Shown: in pieces, positions 32,896 through 42,497 of the stretch
Layout: every line of letters begins with the position of its first letter
Position numbering within the stretch: position 1 is the stretch's first letter
Assembly (NCBI GenBank): GCA_947453625.1
Contig: CANGHK010000020.1
Location: forward strand, 18,333-82,332
Origin: Burkholderiales bacterium
GTDB lineage: Bacteria > Pseudomonadota > Gammaproteobacteria > Burkholderiales > Burkholderiaceae_C
DNA: 64,000 nt
Reading direction: 5' to 3'
The notes under the pieces: model-generated
Seen by the model: the letters and a program-made list of their open reading frames with translations, nothing else
What the model was told of the DNA's origin: nothing
Databases searched by the model: none
Translations under genes and position numbers: made by a program

Positions 32896-35640
32896 ATGAA
32901 CCTCTACCGCTGGCTGTCTGTCTGGCGCCTTGTTTGGCTGATCTCCGGTCTGGCCTTGCTGGCCGGCACCCCGGCCTGGGCCCAGGCGGTCCTGAGTCCG
33001 GTCAGCGAAGTCGAGGGCATCACCGAGTACCGCCTGCCCAACGGCCTGCAGCTGCTGCTGGTGCCCGACGCCACCAAGCCCAGCACCACGGTCAACGTCA
33101 CCTACCGCGTCGGCTCGCGCCACGAGAACTACGGCGAGACCGGCATGGCGCACCTGCTTGAGCACCTGATCTTCAAGGGCACGCCGACCACCCGCAACGT
33201 GATGGCCGAGATGGGCCGGCGCGGTCTGCGCTACAACGGTAGCACCTCGTTCGACCGCACCAACTACTTCGCCAGCTTCTCGGCCAACGACGACACGCTG
33301 CGCTGGTACCTGGGCTGGCAGGCCGACGCGATGGTCAACAGCCTGATCGCCCGTGCCGACCTCGACACCGAGATGACGGTGGTGCGCAACGAGATGGAGT
33401 CGGGCGAGAACAACCCGGTGCGCGCGACGATGCAGCAGACCCTGGCCGCGATGTACCAGTGGCACAACTACGGCAAGGCGACGATAGGCGCGCGCGCCGA
33501 CGTCGAGAACGTCGACATCGCCCGGCTGCAGGCCTTCTACCGCCAGTACTACCAGCCCGACAACGCGACCCTGGTGGTGGCCGGCAAGTTCGACCCGGCG
33601 CAGGTGCTGGCCTGGGTGGTGCAGTCCTTCGGGCCGATCGCCCGGCCGCAGCGCACGCTGAGCGCCAGCTATACCGTCGACCCGGCGCAGGACGGTGAGC
33701 GCAGCGTCACGGTGCGGCGCAAGGGCGGTGCGCCCTTTTTGCTGGCGGCCTGGCCCATCGTCCCGGCCGGCCACCCCGACTTCATGGCCTTCGAGGCGCT
33801 GTCGGGCGTGCTGGGGCCGGCGCCCTCGGGCCGCTTGCACAAACGGCTGGTCGACAAGCAACTGGCGGCCTCGACCTTCGGCTTCGCCTGGAGCCTGGCC
33901 GAACCCGGGCCGCTGATGCTGGGCGTGCAACTCGCCCCGGGCCAGGATGTCGGCCGGGCGCGCAGCGAATTGCTCGCCACGGTGGACGCGCTGGCCACCG
34001 AGCCGGTTACCGCAGACGAACTGGAGCGGGTGCGGCGCCAGTGGCTCAACGACTGGGACGAGGGTTTCGCCAACCCAGAGCGGGTGGGCGTGGCGCTGTC
34101 CGAGGCCATAGGTAACGGTGACTGGCGCCTGTTTTTTCTCGAGCGTGACCGGATGCGCGCGCTCAAGCTGGCCGATGTGCAGCGGGTGGCGCTGGCCTAC
34201 CTGAAGCCCGACAGCCGCACCCTGGGCAGCTACCTGCCCACCGACGATCCGCAGCGCGCCCCCGCGCCGGCGCTGGTCGACGTGGCGCCCATGGTGCTGG
34301 GATACCGCGGCGACAGTGCGGTGGCGCAAGCCGAAAGCTTCGACGCCACCCCGGCCAACCTGGACGCGCGCAGCCAGATCGGCAGCCTTCCCACCGGGCT
34401 GAAAGTCGCGCTGCTGCCCAAGGGCACGCGCGGCAACCTGGTTCAGGCCAGGCTGACGCTGCGCTTCGGCGACGAAGCCAGCCTGCGCGGCCAGGGCCTG
34501 GCGGTCTCGGCGATGGGCGGGCTGATCGACAAGGGCGGCGCCGGGCTGAGCCGCGAGCAGATCTCTGACGCCTTCGACAAGCTGCGGGCGCAAGTGGGCT
34601 TCGGCGGCGGTGGCCAGGGTCTGTCGGTCAGCGTCACCACGGTCCGCGAGCATTTGCCGGCGGTGCTGACGCTGGTGGGCAAACTGCTGCGCGACCCGGC
34701 CTTCCCGCCCGAGGCGCTGGAGGAGCGCCGGCGCCAGACCCTGGCCGCCATCGCCGCCCAGCGCAGCGAGCCCGGCGCGGTGGCGTCCAACGCGCTGCAG
34801 CGCCATGGCAACCCCTATCCGCGCGGTGACCTGCGCTATGCCGCCACCTTCGACGAGACAGTGCAGGACGTGCAGGCCTTGACCATCGCCGACGTGCGCG
34901 CTGTGCACCGCCGCTTCGTCAGCGCGGCCACCGGAGAGTTCAGCGCGGTCGGCGACATGGACGTCGCGGCGGTGCGCAGCGCGCTGGCCGCTGCCTTGGG
35001 CGACTGGCGCGCGCCGGCCGACGGCCCGGCGGCCTTCGTGCGGGTGCCTCAGCCGCTGCTGGCGGTGCCGCCGGTGCGCCAGTTGCTGGCCACGCCCGAC
35101 AAGCCCAACGCCACCGGTCTGGTCGAGCAGGCGCTGCCACTCAACGACAGCCATGCCGATTACCCGGCGTTGCTGGTGGCTAACCACCTGCTGGGCGGCG
35201 ATGCGATGTCGCGGCTGTGGTCGCGCATCCGCGAGAAGGACGGCCTGAGCTACGACGTGCGCTCGCGCATCGCCTGGAGCAACTTCGAGCTCAATTCGAG
35301 CTGGCAGGCCTCGGCCATCTTCGCGCCGCAGAACCGCGGCAAGGTCGAGGCCGCGTTGCAGGAGGAGGTGGCGCGCGCGCTGAAGGACGGCTTCAGCCAG
35401 ACCGAACTGGACGCCGGCCGCAACGGCTTGCTCAACCAGCGCCGGCTGGGCCGGGCGCAGGACGCTGTGGTGGCCGGCGCGCTGGGCGGCAACCTCTACC
35501 TGCAGCGCAGTTTTGCGCTGCAGCAGAAGACCGACGACGCGATCGCTGCGCTGACGGTCGCGCAGGTCAACGCCGCACTGCGGGCCTATATCCTGCCCGC
35601 CCAGTGGGTGCTGGTGTGGGCCGGGGATTTCAAGCCCTGA
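32896..35640 (+). CDS. M16-family zinc metallopeptidase (pitrilysin-like), periplasmic
   Basis: A 914-residue protein with four M16 domains. Residues 1-30 are a signal peptide (VWLISGLALLAGTPAWAQA). HLLEH at 86-90 is the inverted zinc motif, and NEMESGENNP around 165-175 holds the third ligand Glu. The second half has the inactive M16C-type region (ATPDKPNATGLVEQALPLND). Expected to degrade peptides in the periplasm. The start MNLYRWLSVW fits the signal peptide; an open frame 60 bp further up overlaps the NUDIX gene. Confidence 0.88.
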   Translation: MNLYRWLSVWRLVWLISGLALLAGTPAWAQAVLSPVSEVEGITEYRLPNGLQLLLVPDATKPSTTVNVTYRVGSRHENYGETGMAHLLEHLIFKGTPTTRNVMAEMGRRGLRYNGSTSFDRTNYFASFSANDDTLRWYLGWQADAMVNSLIARADLDTEMTVVRNEMESGENNPVRATMQQTLAAMYQWHNYGKATIGARADVENVDIARLQAFYRQYYQPDNATLVVAGKFDPAQVLAWVVQSFGPIARPQRTLSASYTVDPAQDGERSVTVRRKGGAPFLLAAWPIVPAGHPDFMAFEALSGVLGPAPSGRLHKRLVDKQLAASTFGFAWSLAEPGPLMLGVQLAPGQDVGRARSELLATVDALATEPVTADELERVRRQWLNDWDEGFANPERVGVALSEAIGNGDWRLFFLERDRMRALKLADVQRVALAYLKPDSRTLGSYLPTDDPQRAPAPALVDVAPMVLGYRGDSAVAQAESFDATPANLDARSQIGSLPTGLKVALLPKGTRGNLVQARLTLRFGDEASLRGQGLAVSAMGGLIDKGGAGLSREQISDAFDKLRAQVGFGGGGQGLSVSVTTVREHLPAVLTLVGKLLRDPAFPPEALEERRRQTLAAIAAQRSEPGAVASNALQRHGNPYPRGDLRYAATFDETVQDVQALTIADVRAVHRRFVSAATGEFSAVGDMDVAAVRSALAAALGDWRAPADGPAAFVRVPQPLLAVPPVRQLLATPDKPNATGLVEQALPLNDSHADYPALLVANHLLGGDAMSRLWSRIREKDGLSYDVRSRIAWSNFELNSSWQASAIFAPQNRGKVEAALQEEVARALKDGFSQTELDAGRNGLLNQRRLGRAQDAVVAGALGGNLYLQRSFALQQKTDDAIAALTVAQVNAALRAYILPAQWVLVWAGDFKP

Positions 35641-35738
35641 GCCGGGTGTCGGGCCCGGCCGCCGCGGGTTTGTTCGCCGTGGCAGGCTGGGCGCCGGCTG
35701 GCTAACATCCGCTTCCATCCCCCTGATGGAGTGCCACG

Positions 35739-37160
35739 ATGACCAATCCCACGCCCGCCCTGCTGGCCGAATGCAGCGCCACCGAATTGCTGGCGCTCTA
35801 CCGCGCGCGAGCCGCCTCGCCGGTCGAGGCCACGCGCGAGGTGCTGGCCCGCATAGACCGGCTGAACCCGCAGCTCAAGGCCTACTGCCTGGTCGACGCC
35901 GAATCGGCGCTGCGCTCGGCGGCCCAGAGCGAAGCGCGCTGGCAGCGCGGCGCGCCCATCGGCCTGCTCGACGGCGTGCCGACCTCGATCAAGGACCTGA
36001 TCCTGACCGCCGGCTGGCCGACGCGGCGCGGCTCGCGCAGCGTCGACCCGGACCAGCCCTGGGAGGTCGACGCGCCGGCCACCGCCCGCCTGCGCGAGGC
36101 CGGCGCGGTGTTGCTGGGCAAGACCGCGACGCCCGAGTTCGGCTGCAAGGGCGAGACCAACTCGCCGCTGAACGGCATCACCCGCAACCCCTGGAATTTG
36201 AGCCGCACGCCCGGCGGCTCGTCGGGCGGCACGGCCGCTGCGGTGGCTGCCGGCCTGGGGCCGCTCAGCGTGGGCACCGACGGCGCGGGCTCGGTGCGCA
36301 TCCCGGCGGCGTTCTGCGGCAATTTCGGCTTGAAGCCCAGTTTCGGCCGGGTGCCGGCCTACCCGCTGTCGCCCTTCGGCAGCGTGGCCCACCTCGGACC
36401 GCACACGATGAGCGTGGTCGACGCCGCGCTGATGATGACCGTGCTGAGCCAGCCCGACGCCCGCGACTGGACCTCGCTGCCACCCGACGCCCGCGACTAC
36501 CGGGTCGGCCTGGACGACGGCGTGCGCGGCCTGCGCATCGCCTATTCACCGACGCTGGGTTATGCCAAGAACATCCACCCCGAGGTGGCCGCCGCGGTCG
36601 AGCGCGCGGTGCGCGAGCTCGAGGCGCTGGGCGCGGTGGTCGAGCAGGTCGACCCGGGCATCGCCGACCCGCTCGACATCTGCACCGGGCTGTGGTTCCT
36701 GGGTGCGGCCACGGTCTGGAGCGGGCTGACTGCGGCGCAGCAGGCGGTCTGCGACCCCGATTTCCGGGCCGAAGTCGAGCTCGGGGCGGCGCTGACCGCG
36801 CTGCAGGTGCAGCAACTCCACCTGCGGCGCGGCGCGCTGGGCTCGCATCTGCGTCAGTTCATGCAGGGCTACGACCTGATCGCGACGCCGGCGGTGTCGG
36901 TGCCGGCCTTCGAGGCCAGGCCGGCCGGGCATTCACCGATGAACCCGGAGGCGATGCTGGGCTGGACGCCGTTCTCCTACCCCTTCAACCTGAGCCAGCA
37001 ACCGGCCGCCACCATCCCCTGTGGCTTGACCGGTGACGGCCTGCCGGTAGGGCTGCAGCTGGTGGGGCCGATGTTCGGCGACGCGCTGGTGCTGCGCGCC
37101 TGCCGCGCCTACGAGAGCGTGCGGCCGATCGCCCGGCCGGCGCTGGACTGGGCGCGCTGA
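35739..37160 (+). CDS. Amidase-signature family amidase
   Basis: A 473-residue protein. The Ser-cisSer-Lys triad is visible: Lys85 (TSIKDL), Ser162 (GGSSGG) and Ser185 (DGAGSVRIP). It aligns with GatA-like and general amidases along the full length. No GatB/C partners are nearby, so a catabolic amidase is more likely than a tRNA amidotransferase subunit. A strong hairpin (37171-37194) follows the stop, suggesting the transcript ends there. Confidence 0.9.
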   Translation: MTNPTPALLAECSATELLALYRARAASPVEATREVLARIDRLNPQLKAYCLVDAESALRSAAQSEARWQRGAPIGLLDGVPTSIKDLILTAGWPTRRGSRSVDPDQPWEVDAPATARLREAGAVLLGKTATPEFGCKGETNSPLNGITRNPWNLSRTPGGSSGGTAAAVAAGLGPLSVGTDGAGSVRIPAAFCGNFGLKPSFGRVPAYPLSPFGSVAHLGPHTMSVVDAALMMTVLSQPDARDWTSLPPDARDYRVGLDDGVRGLRIAYSPTLGYAKNIHPEVAAAVERAVRELEALGAVVEQVDPGIADPLDICTGLWFLGAATVWSGLTAAQQAVCDPDFRAEVELGAALTALQVQQLHLRRGALGSHLRQFMQGYDLIATPAVSVPAFEARPAGHSPMNPEAMLGWTPFSYPFNLSQQPAATIPCGLTGDGLPVGLQLVGPMFGDALVLRACRAYESVRPIARPALDWAR

Positions 37161-37170
37161 CCCGCCCCAA

Positions 37171-37194
37171 CGCGCCCCTGTAGCGAGGGGCGCG
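37171..37194 (+). terminator. Hairpin terminator after the amidase gene
   Basis: A perfect 9-bp stem (CGCGCCCCT paired with AGGGGCGCG) with a 6-nt loop, 10 bp after the amidase stop. No U-tract follows, so it may be a rho-assisted or bidirectional end rather than a classical intrinsic terminator. It separates the amidase from the XrtA-locus genes. Confidence 0.55.
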
Positions 37195-37310
37195 TACCGG
37201 TGGTTACCACGCCGATCCAGAAGGCGCTCAATCGCCGCGTCGCGGTGCCGATGTTGTGGACAGGGCAGCGCTTCCCGGCTGTCAGCGCAACAACTCCCGG
37301 TACCCCACCC

Positions 37311-38654
37311 ATGAAGCGATCCACGGGGTCAATGGCCCGCCAGTTCACCCACCGCGTGGCGCGAGCGGCGCTGGCGCTGCTGCCACGTGGCTTGCGCTTT
37401 GCCGTCTACCGTGGCTTGGTCGACTGCGATCCGCGTCCCGATCCCCGGCTGGTGTTGAAGATCGCCGACACGAGGGAGGAACTCGAAGCCTGCTTTTGCA
37501 TCCTGCACGATGCCTATGTCGCGGCCGGCTTCATGACACCCGACCCGTCCGGCTTGCGCGTGACCGTCTACCACGCGCTGCCGACCACGACCACGCTGTG
37601 CGCCAAGTGGGATGGCCAGGTGGTGGGCACGATCTCGATGATCCGGGACGGCGCTTTCGGCTTTCCGATGCAGTCCGCGTTCAACCTGAACCCGGTGCGC
37701 GCAGGCGCCGGCAATATCGCCGAGATATCGGCCCTGGCCGTGGCGCCCGCATTCCGCAAGACCGGCGGCAGGATCCTGTTCCCGCTGATGAAGTTCATGT
37801 ACGAGTACTGCCTGGCCTATTTCGACACCCGGCACATCGTGATCGCCGTCAATCCGAACAAGATCGAGATGTACGAGTCGCTGCTGTTCTTCGAGCGGCT
37901 GCCGACCCGGGTGGTCGACAGCTACGGTTTCGCCAATGGCGCGCCGGCCGTGGGTGCCAGCCTGGATCTGGTTCGGGCCGACGCCTTGCTCGAGCAGGCC
38001 TACGGCGCCAAGCGCGACCGCAAGAATCTGCACCGGTATTTCACTGCGAACCGGCTGCCCAACATCCAGTGGCCGCAACGCCGCTTCCACACCACCAACG
38101 ATCCGGTGCTGACGCCGGTCTTGATGGACTACTTCTTCAACCAGCGCACCCAGGTGTTCGCCACGCTGGACGACCGCAAACGCCTGTTGCTGCAACAGAT
38201 CTACGATGACCCGGGTTATGCCAAGGTGCTGCCCTCGCCCTCCGCCAGCGTCCACGCCCTGGTCGGGGTGCGTCAGCACCAACGCTTCTCCATCCGTTGT
38301 CCGGCCCGGCTCGAGGTGGCTTCCTACGGTGCCGGCCTGAGATTTCCGCTCCAGGTGATCGAACTCTCGCTGCACGGCTTCAGCGCCGATTGCGCGCTGC
38401 CCCTGCCCGAGGGCAGTCGGGGTTGGGTCGAGATCGACCTGGGCCAGCATGAAACCGCCTGCGTCGAGGCCACCGCAGTGCGCCGACAGGAGTCGGCTGG
38501 GGTCGTCAGTTACGGATTCGAGGTGCCCGAACCCGACGCGGCCTGGCAGGGCTGCGTCGCCGCCTTGCAGGCCGGGCGCACCCACGCCGACCTGTCCACG
38601 CCCGGCGCCTTGCCCGCCTGGGCCGGCGCTTCGGTCCTGCCTGCTTTGGCCTGA
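37311..38654 (+). CDS. FeeM-like N-acyltransferase fused to a PilZ domain
   Basis: About 447 residues. Residues 45-230 are a GNAT-type fold resembling N-acyl amino acid synthase FeeM/autoinducer synthases (FCILHDAYVAAGFM, NIAEISALAVAPAFRKTGGR). Residues 335-440 form a PilZ domain: RQHQR is the RxxxR motif, and ELSLHG stands where DxSxxG is usual (Asp to Glu). This suggests a cyclic-di-GMP-controlled acyltransferase. The start is uncertain: ATG at 37311 or 37332, or a GTG further up. It is the first gene upstream of the XrtA sugar transferase; related acyltransferases are known companions of PEP-CTERM loci. Confidence 0.78.
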   Translation: MKRSTGSMARQFTHRVARAALALLPRGLRFAVYRGLVDCDPRPDPRLVLKIADTREELEACFCILHDAYVAAGFMTPDPSGLRVTVYHALPTTTTLCAKWDGQVVGTISMIRDGAFGFPMQSAFNLNPVRAGAGNIAEISALAVAPAFRKTGGRILFPLMKFMYEYCLAYFDTRHIVIAVNPNKIEMYESLLFFERLPTRVVDSYGFANGAPAVGASLDLVRADALLEQAYGAKRDRKNLHRYFTANRLPNIQWPQRRFHTTNDPVLTPVLMDYFFNQRTQVFATLDDRKRLLLQQIYDDPGYAKVLPSPSASVHALVGVRQHQRFSIRCPARLEVASYGAGLRFPLQVIELSLHGFSADCALPLPEGSRGWVEIDLGQHETACVEATAVRRQESAGVVSYGFEVPEPDAAWQGCVAALQAGRTHADLSTPGALPAWAGASVLPALA

Positions 38655-38934
38655 GCACCGCCCGGCCGGGTTGCATGCCTGGCGCCAAAGCCTTGAATCG
38701 CCGCCCGGCGTGACATCGGTCGCGCCAGCCTGGTCTAGCGGGGATTGCCCAAGCGGTGCCTCACTGCCTACATTGAGGTCGTCCTGCATGGCGGACGGCG
38801 TGCTGCGCGCCCCGTCGGGCGGGTTTTTCGACACATCGGCCATCCGCCAGCGGGCGCTGTCGGATCGGTGTCGCCAGCCTGAGGGTCAGCACGAACATGG
38901 CCGACCCAGGGGCTTGGGCTTTGGGATTCCACAA

Positions 38935-40317
38935 ATGATCAGGCTGTTCAATCACTACTTCCAAGCGTGGGCGTTGCGTCGGATTTTCTTCGACTTCCTG
39001 CTGTCGCTGCTGGCGCTGGGCTGTGTGGTTTTGGCGCAGGCCGAGAGCCTGCGTCTGGCCATGCCGATGGCCGGCGCGCAGGTCTTCGCCCTGGCGGCCG
39101 GACTGTTCGTGATCAACAGCGCATCGGGGCTGTACCAGCGCGCCGCCGACTGCTCGCTGGCCAAGTCGGGCTGGCGCGCCGCGCTGGCCCTGGCGATGGG
39201 CGTGGCGTTGACCCACCAGATCTTCAGCCTGCTGCCTGTGGGTTTCGGCAACCTCGAGGTCCTCCGCACCTCGGCCATGTTGGTCATCGCCGCGCTGATC
39301 CTGCGCCGCGTGGTGATGGGTTACTGGGCGACCCAGGCACGTGTCGGGTCGCGGGTGCTGGTTTTCGGCGCGGGTCCGGCGGCCCAGATGGTGGGCGCCA
39401 CGCTGCGCTCGGCCGACCCGCTGGCCACCGTGGTGGGCTATTTCCCCGGCCCCAACGAGAAACAATCCACCGTGCCCGAGACCGAGCGCCTGTCGGCCGA
39501 GTGGTCGCTGACGCAGACCGCCCGGCGCCTGGGCGCCGACGAGATCATCGTCGCGCTGACCGAGCGCCGGTCGGGCAGCATGCCGCTGCGCGAACTGCTC
39601 GACTGCAAGCTCGCCGGGGTCAGGGTGTTCGACATCACGACGTACTTCGAGCGCATGCTGGGCCAGATCCGCATCGATTTCGTCAACGCTGGCTGGCTGA
39701 TCTTCGGCGATGGTTTCAACCAGGGTTTCTACCGGACCGCTGTCAAGCGCCTCTTCGACATCCTGTGCTCGCTGCTGTTGATCGTGCTGGCAGCCCCGGT
39801 GATGTTGGCCACGGCCATCGCCATCAAGCTCGAGAGCGTCGGCCCGGTGTTCTACCGCCAGGAGAGGGTGGGCGCCAACAACAAGACCTTCAAGGTCAGC
39901 AAGTTCCGCAGCATGCGAGCCGATGCCGAGCAGGACGGCAAGCCGCGCTGGGCGGCGGCCCGGGACGACCGTGTCACGCGGGTGGGTCAGGTCATACGGC
40001 GCCTGCGCATCGATGAGTTGCCGCAGTTGTTCAACGTGCTCGCCGGCAGCATGAGCCTGGTCGGGCCGCGACCCGAGCGGCCGTTCTTCGTCGAGCAGTT
40101 GACCCAGGAGATTCCCTACTACGCGGTGCGCCACAGCATCAAGCCCGGCGTCACCGGCTGGGCCCAGGTGCGCTACCAGTACGGCTCGACGATAGAGGAT
40201 TCGCAGGAGAAACTGCAGTACGACCTGTACTACGTCAAGAATCACAGCTTGTTTCTCGATGTCTTGATCCTGTTCGAGACCGTGGGGGTGGTCTTGACCG
40301 GCAAGGGCGCGCGTTGA
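38935..40317 (+). CDS. XrtA/PEP-CTERM-system sugar transferase (TIGR03013-like), initiating glycosyltransferase
   Basis: A 460-residue protein. Four N-terminal membrane helices are followed by a CoA-binding-like region (VLVFGAGPAAQMVGATLRSA). The C-terminal bacterial sugar transferase domain (from about 275: KRLFDILCSLLLIVLAAPVM, FYRQERVGANNKTFKVSKFR, LVGPRPERPFF) transfers a sugar-1-phosphate to undecaprenyl phosphate and starts the repeat unit. The ATG at 38935 was chosen because the long upstream frame is low complexity and overlaps the FeeM gene. The 280-bp leader contains a short GCCC/GGGC hairpin with a T-run at about 38809-38828, possibly a terminator. Followed by prsK after 34 bp. Confidence 0.9.
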   Translation: MIRLFNHYFQAWALRRIFFDFLLSLLALGCVVLAQAESLRLAMPMAGAQVFALAAGLFVINSASGLYQRAADCSLAKSGWRAALALAMGVALTHQIFSLLPVGFGNLEVLRTSAMLVIAALILRRVVMGYWATQARVGSRVLVFGAGPAAQMVGATLRSADPLATVVGYFPGPNEKQSTVPETERLSAEWSLTQTARRLGADEIIVALTERRSGSMPLRELLDCKLAGVRVFDITTYFERMLGQIRIDFVNAGWLIFGDGFNQGFYRTAVKRLFDILCSLLLIVLAAPVMLATAIAIKLESVGPVFYRQERVGANNKTFKVSKFRSMRADAEQDGKPRWAAARDDRVTRVGQVIRRLRIDELPQLFNVLAGSMSLVGPRPERPFFVEQLTQEIPYYAVRHSIKPGVTGWAQVRYQYGSTIEDSQEKLQYDLYYVKNHSLFLDVLILFETVGVVLTGKGAR

Positions 40318-40351
40318 GTGTGGTCAGCCTGGCGGCGGTGATGGCAGGCTG

Positions 40352-42490
40352 ATGTCGGGCAAGGACAGCCTGCTCGCCCTGCCCGCCGGCCTGGGCTGGG
40401 GCCTGCCGCAGTCGGGGTTCGCGCTGGCCGTGCTGGCCTTCTCGGCCTATGCCGCAACCCTGCTGCGCAGCGGACTGCTTTCCCCCCCCGTCGAGCGCTC
40501 GGCACGGCCCTACCTGCTGGCCGTGCTGGCCACCGTGGCCTGGGCTTTGGCCGGGCTTGCGGACCTGGGATCGCGCAAGGTGGTGTTCTGGCATCTGGCC
40601 GCCGCCTTGGACCTGTTGCGTTATGGGGCCTGCGCGGTCTTTTTGCTGCTGCTGTTGCGGCCGCTGGCCGACAGCCTGGCGCCGGGGCGCTTTCGCCTGG
40701 CCCTGGCCGCGCTGGCGGGCTTGGCCCTGCTCAGCCTGGGCGCCAACCTGTGCATCGGCCTGCTGCCGTCGCTGAGTGAGCCGGCGCAGCGGCTGCTGGT
40801 CGCCAGCCAGTTGGCCTGGGCCGTGCTGGGGCTGCTGCTGGTCGAACAGGTGTTTCGCAACCAGGCCGAGCAGTCGCGCTGGAGCGCCAAGCCGCTGTGC
40901 CTGGGGCTGGGCGGGCTGTTCCTGTTCGATGTCTACCTGTACTCGCAGGCGCTGATGTTCGGCCACCTCGACGCCGACGTGCTCGCTGCCCGCGGCCTGG
41001 CCCAAGCCGTCACCGTGCCGCTGCTGCTGCTGGCGACGCGCCGCCATGCCCGGTGGCTGGCGCGTATCCAGGTGTCCAACACAGCGGCTTTCTACTCGGC
41101 CTCGCTGCTGCTGATCGGTCTGTACCTGCTGTTCCTCGCCGCCGCGGGCTATTACGTGCGCTTCTTCGGTGGCAGTTGGGGCGGTGCGCTGCAGGTTGCC
41201 TTGCTCTTCCTCGCGCTGGTGCTGCTGACGCTGCTGATTTTCTCGGGCGCGCTGCGCGCCAGGCTGCGCGTGTTCCTGGCCAAGCACTTCTTCAGCTACC
41301 GCTACGACTACCGGTTGGAGTGGTTGCGTTTCACCGCCATGCTGTCGTCGCGCAGCGCGCCGCAGGCGGTGAGTGCCCTGGTGGTGCGTGGCCTGGCCGA
41401 TCTGGTGGACTGCCCCGGGGGCGGTCTTTGGTTCAAGGCCCTGGGTGACGACCGGTATGTCCAGACGGCTGCCTGGAACATGCCCCCGCAGGCCGGCCGC
41501 GAGCCCACCGACTCGCCTTTTTGCCGTTTCATGCGCGAGCGCGGGTGGATCGTCGACCTGAACGCGGCGCGTCGCCACGCTGGGCTTCAGGCCGATCTCG
41601 TCCCGGCCTGGCTGGCGGCGGTCAGCGACGCCTGGTGGGTGGTGCCGCTGTTGGTGGCCGACGAGATGCTGGGTTTCGTGGTGCTGGCCAAGCCGCGCGC
41701 GCCCATCGAACTGGATTGGGAGGTGCGCGACCTGCTCAAGACCGCTGCCCGACAGGCGGCGGGATTCCTGGCCCAGATCCACGCCACCGAGGCCTTGCTG
41801 GAAGCGCGCAAGTTCGACGCCTTCAACCGCATGTCGGCGTTCGTCGTGCATGACTTGAAGAACATCATCACCCAGCTCGCGCTGATGATGAAGAACGCCG
41901 AGCGCCACCGCGACAAGCCCGAGTTCCAGCAGGACATGCTGGCCACGGTGGAGAACTCGCTCGACAAGATGCGACAGATGATGCTGCAGCTGCGCGAGGG
42001 CGAGCGTCCCGCCGGCGTGGCCTCGGGGGTGGAGTTGGCGCCCATTCTTCAGCGCATCGCCGGCGCAGCGCTGCAGCGTGGCAGGCCGCTCGACGTCGAG
42101 ATCATCGACCGCATCGCCACCCGGGGCCACGAACAGCGCCTGGAACGGGTGATCGGCCATGTCGTGCAGAATGCCCTCGACGCCACAGCTAATTCAGGTA
42201 ATGTGCGGGTTGCATTGCAGCAGTCAGCGGGCCGGGCGATGCTGAGGGTGGAAGATACGGGTGTGGGCATGAGCACGGACTTCATCCAGAACCACCTGTT
42301 CAGGCCTTTCAATTCCACCAAGCGCAGCGGCATGGGCATAGGCGCCTACGAGAGCTTTCAATATGTCAGGGAATTGGGCGGGAGTATCGAGGTGAAGAGT
42401 GAAATCGGCCAAGGCTCGGTGGTGACGCTGCTGCTGCCGCTGTTCGACCTGCGCACCGGCTCCGATCTGCGCCAGGCCGACGCGGTGTGA
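40352..42490 (+). CDS. prsK: XrtA/PEP-CTERM-system histidine kinase PrsK
   Basis: A 712-residue protein. About eight membrane helices occupy residues 20-300, a GAF-like domain residues 320-475, the dimerisation/phosphoacceptor region lies around His500 (FVVHDLKN), and the HATPase domain with DTGVGMS follows near residue 640 and later. This layout is that of PrsK (TIGR02916). It phosphorylates PrsR, encoded 7 bp downstream. The signal sensed is unknown; the many helices suggest an envelope cue. Confidence 0.92.
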   Translation: MSGKDSLLALPAGLGWGLPQSGFALAVLAFSAYAATLLRSGLLSPPVERSARPYLLAVLATVAWALAGLADLGSRKVVFWHLAAALDLLRYGACAVFLLLLLRPLADSLAPGRFRLALAALAGLALLSLGANLCIGLLPSLSEPAQRLLVASQLAWAVLGLLLVEQVFRNQAEQSRWSAKPLCLGLGGLFLFDVYLYSQALMFGHLDADVLAARGLAQAVTVPLLLLATRRHARWLARIQVSNTAAFYSASLLLIGLYLLFLAAAGYYVRFFGGSWGGALQVALLFLALVLLTLLIFSGALRARLRVFLAKHFFSYRYDYRLEWLRFTAMLSSRSAPQAVSALVVRGLADLVDCPGGGLWFKALGDDRYVQTAAWNMPPQAGREPTDSPFCRFMRERGWIVDLNAARRHAGLQADLVPAWLAAVSDAWWVVPLLVADEMLGFVVLAKPRAPIELDWEVRDLLKTAARQAAGFLAQIHATEALLEARKFDAFNRMSAFVVHDLKNIITQLALMMKNAERHRDKPEFQQDMLATVENSLDKMRQMMLQLREGERPAGVASGVELAPILQRIAGAALQRGRPLDVEIIDRIATRGHEQRLERVIGHVVQNALDATANSGNVRVALQQSAGRAMLRVEDTGVGMSTDFIQNHLFRPFNSTKRSGMGIGAYESFQYVRELGGSIEVKSEIGQGSVVTLLLPLFDLRTGSDLRQADAV

Positions 42491-42497
42491 GTACCGC

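Noticed and set aside
32779..35718. 979-codon open frame antisense to the M16 peptidase
   Set aside because: Low-complexity composition and no ribosome-binding site; the plus-strand frame has signal peptide, zinc motif and family blocks.
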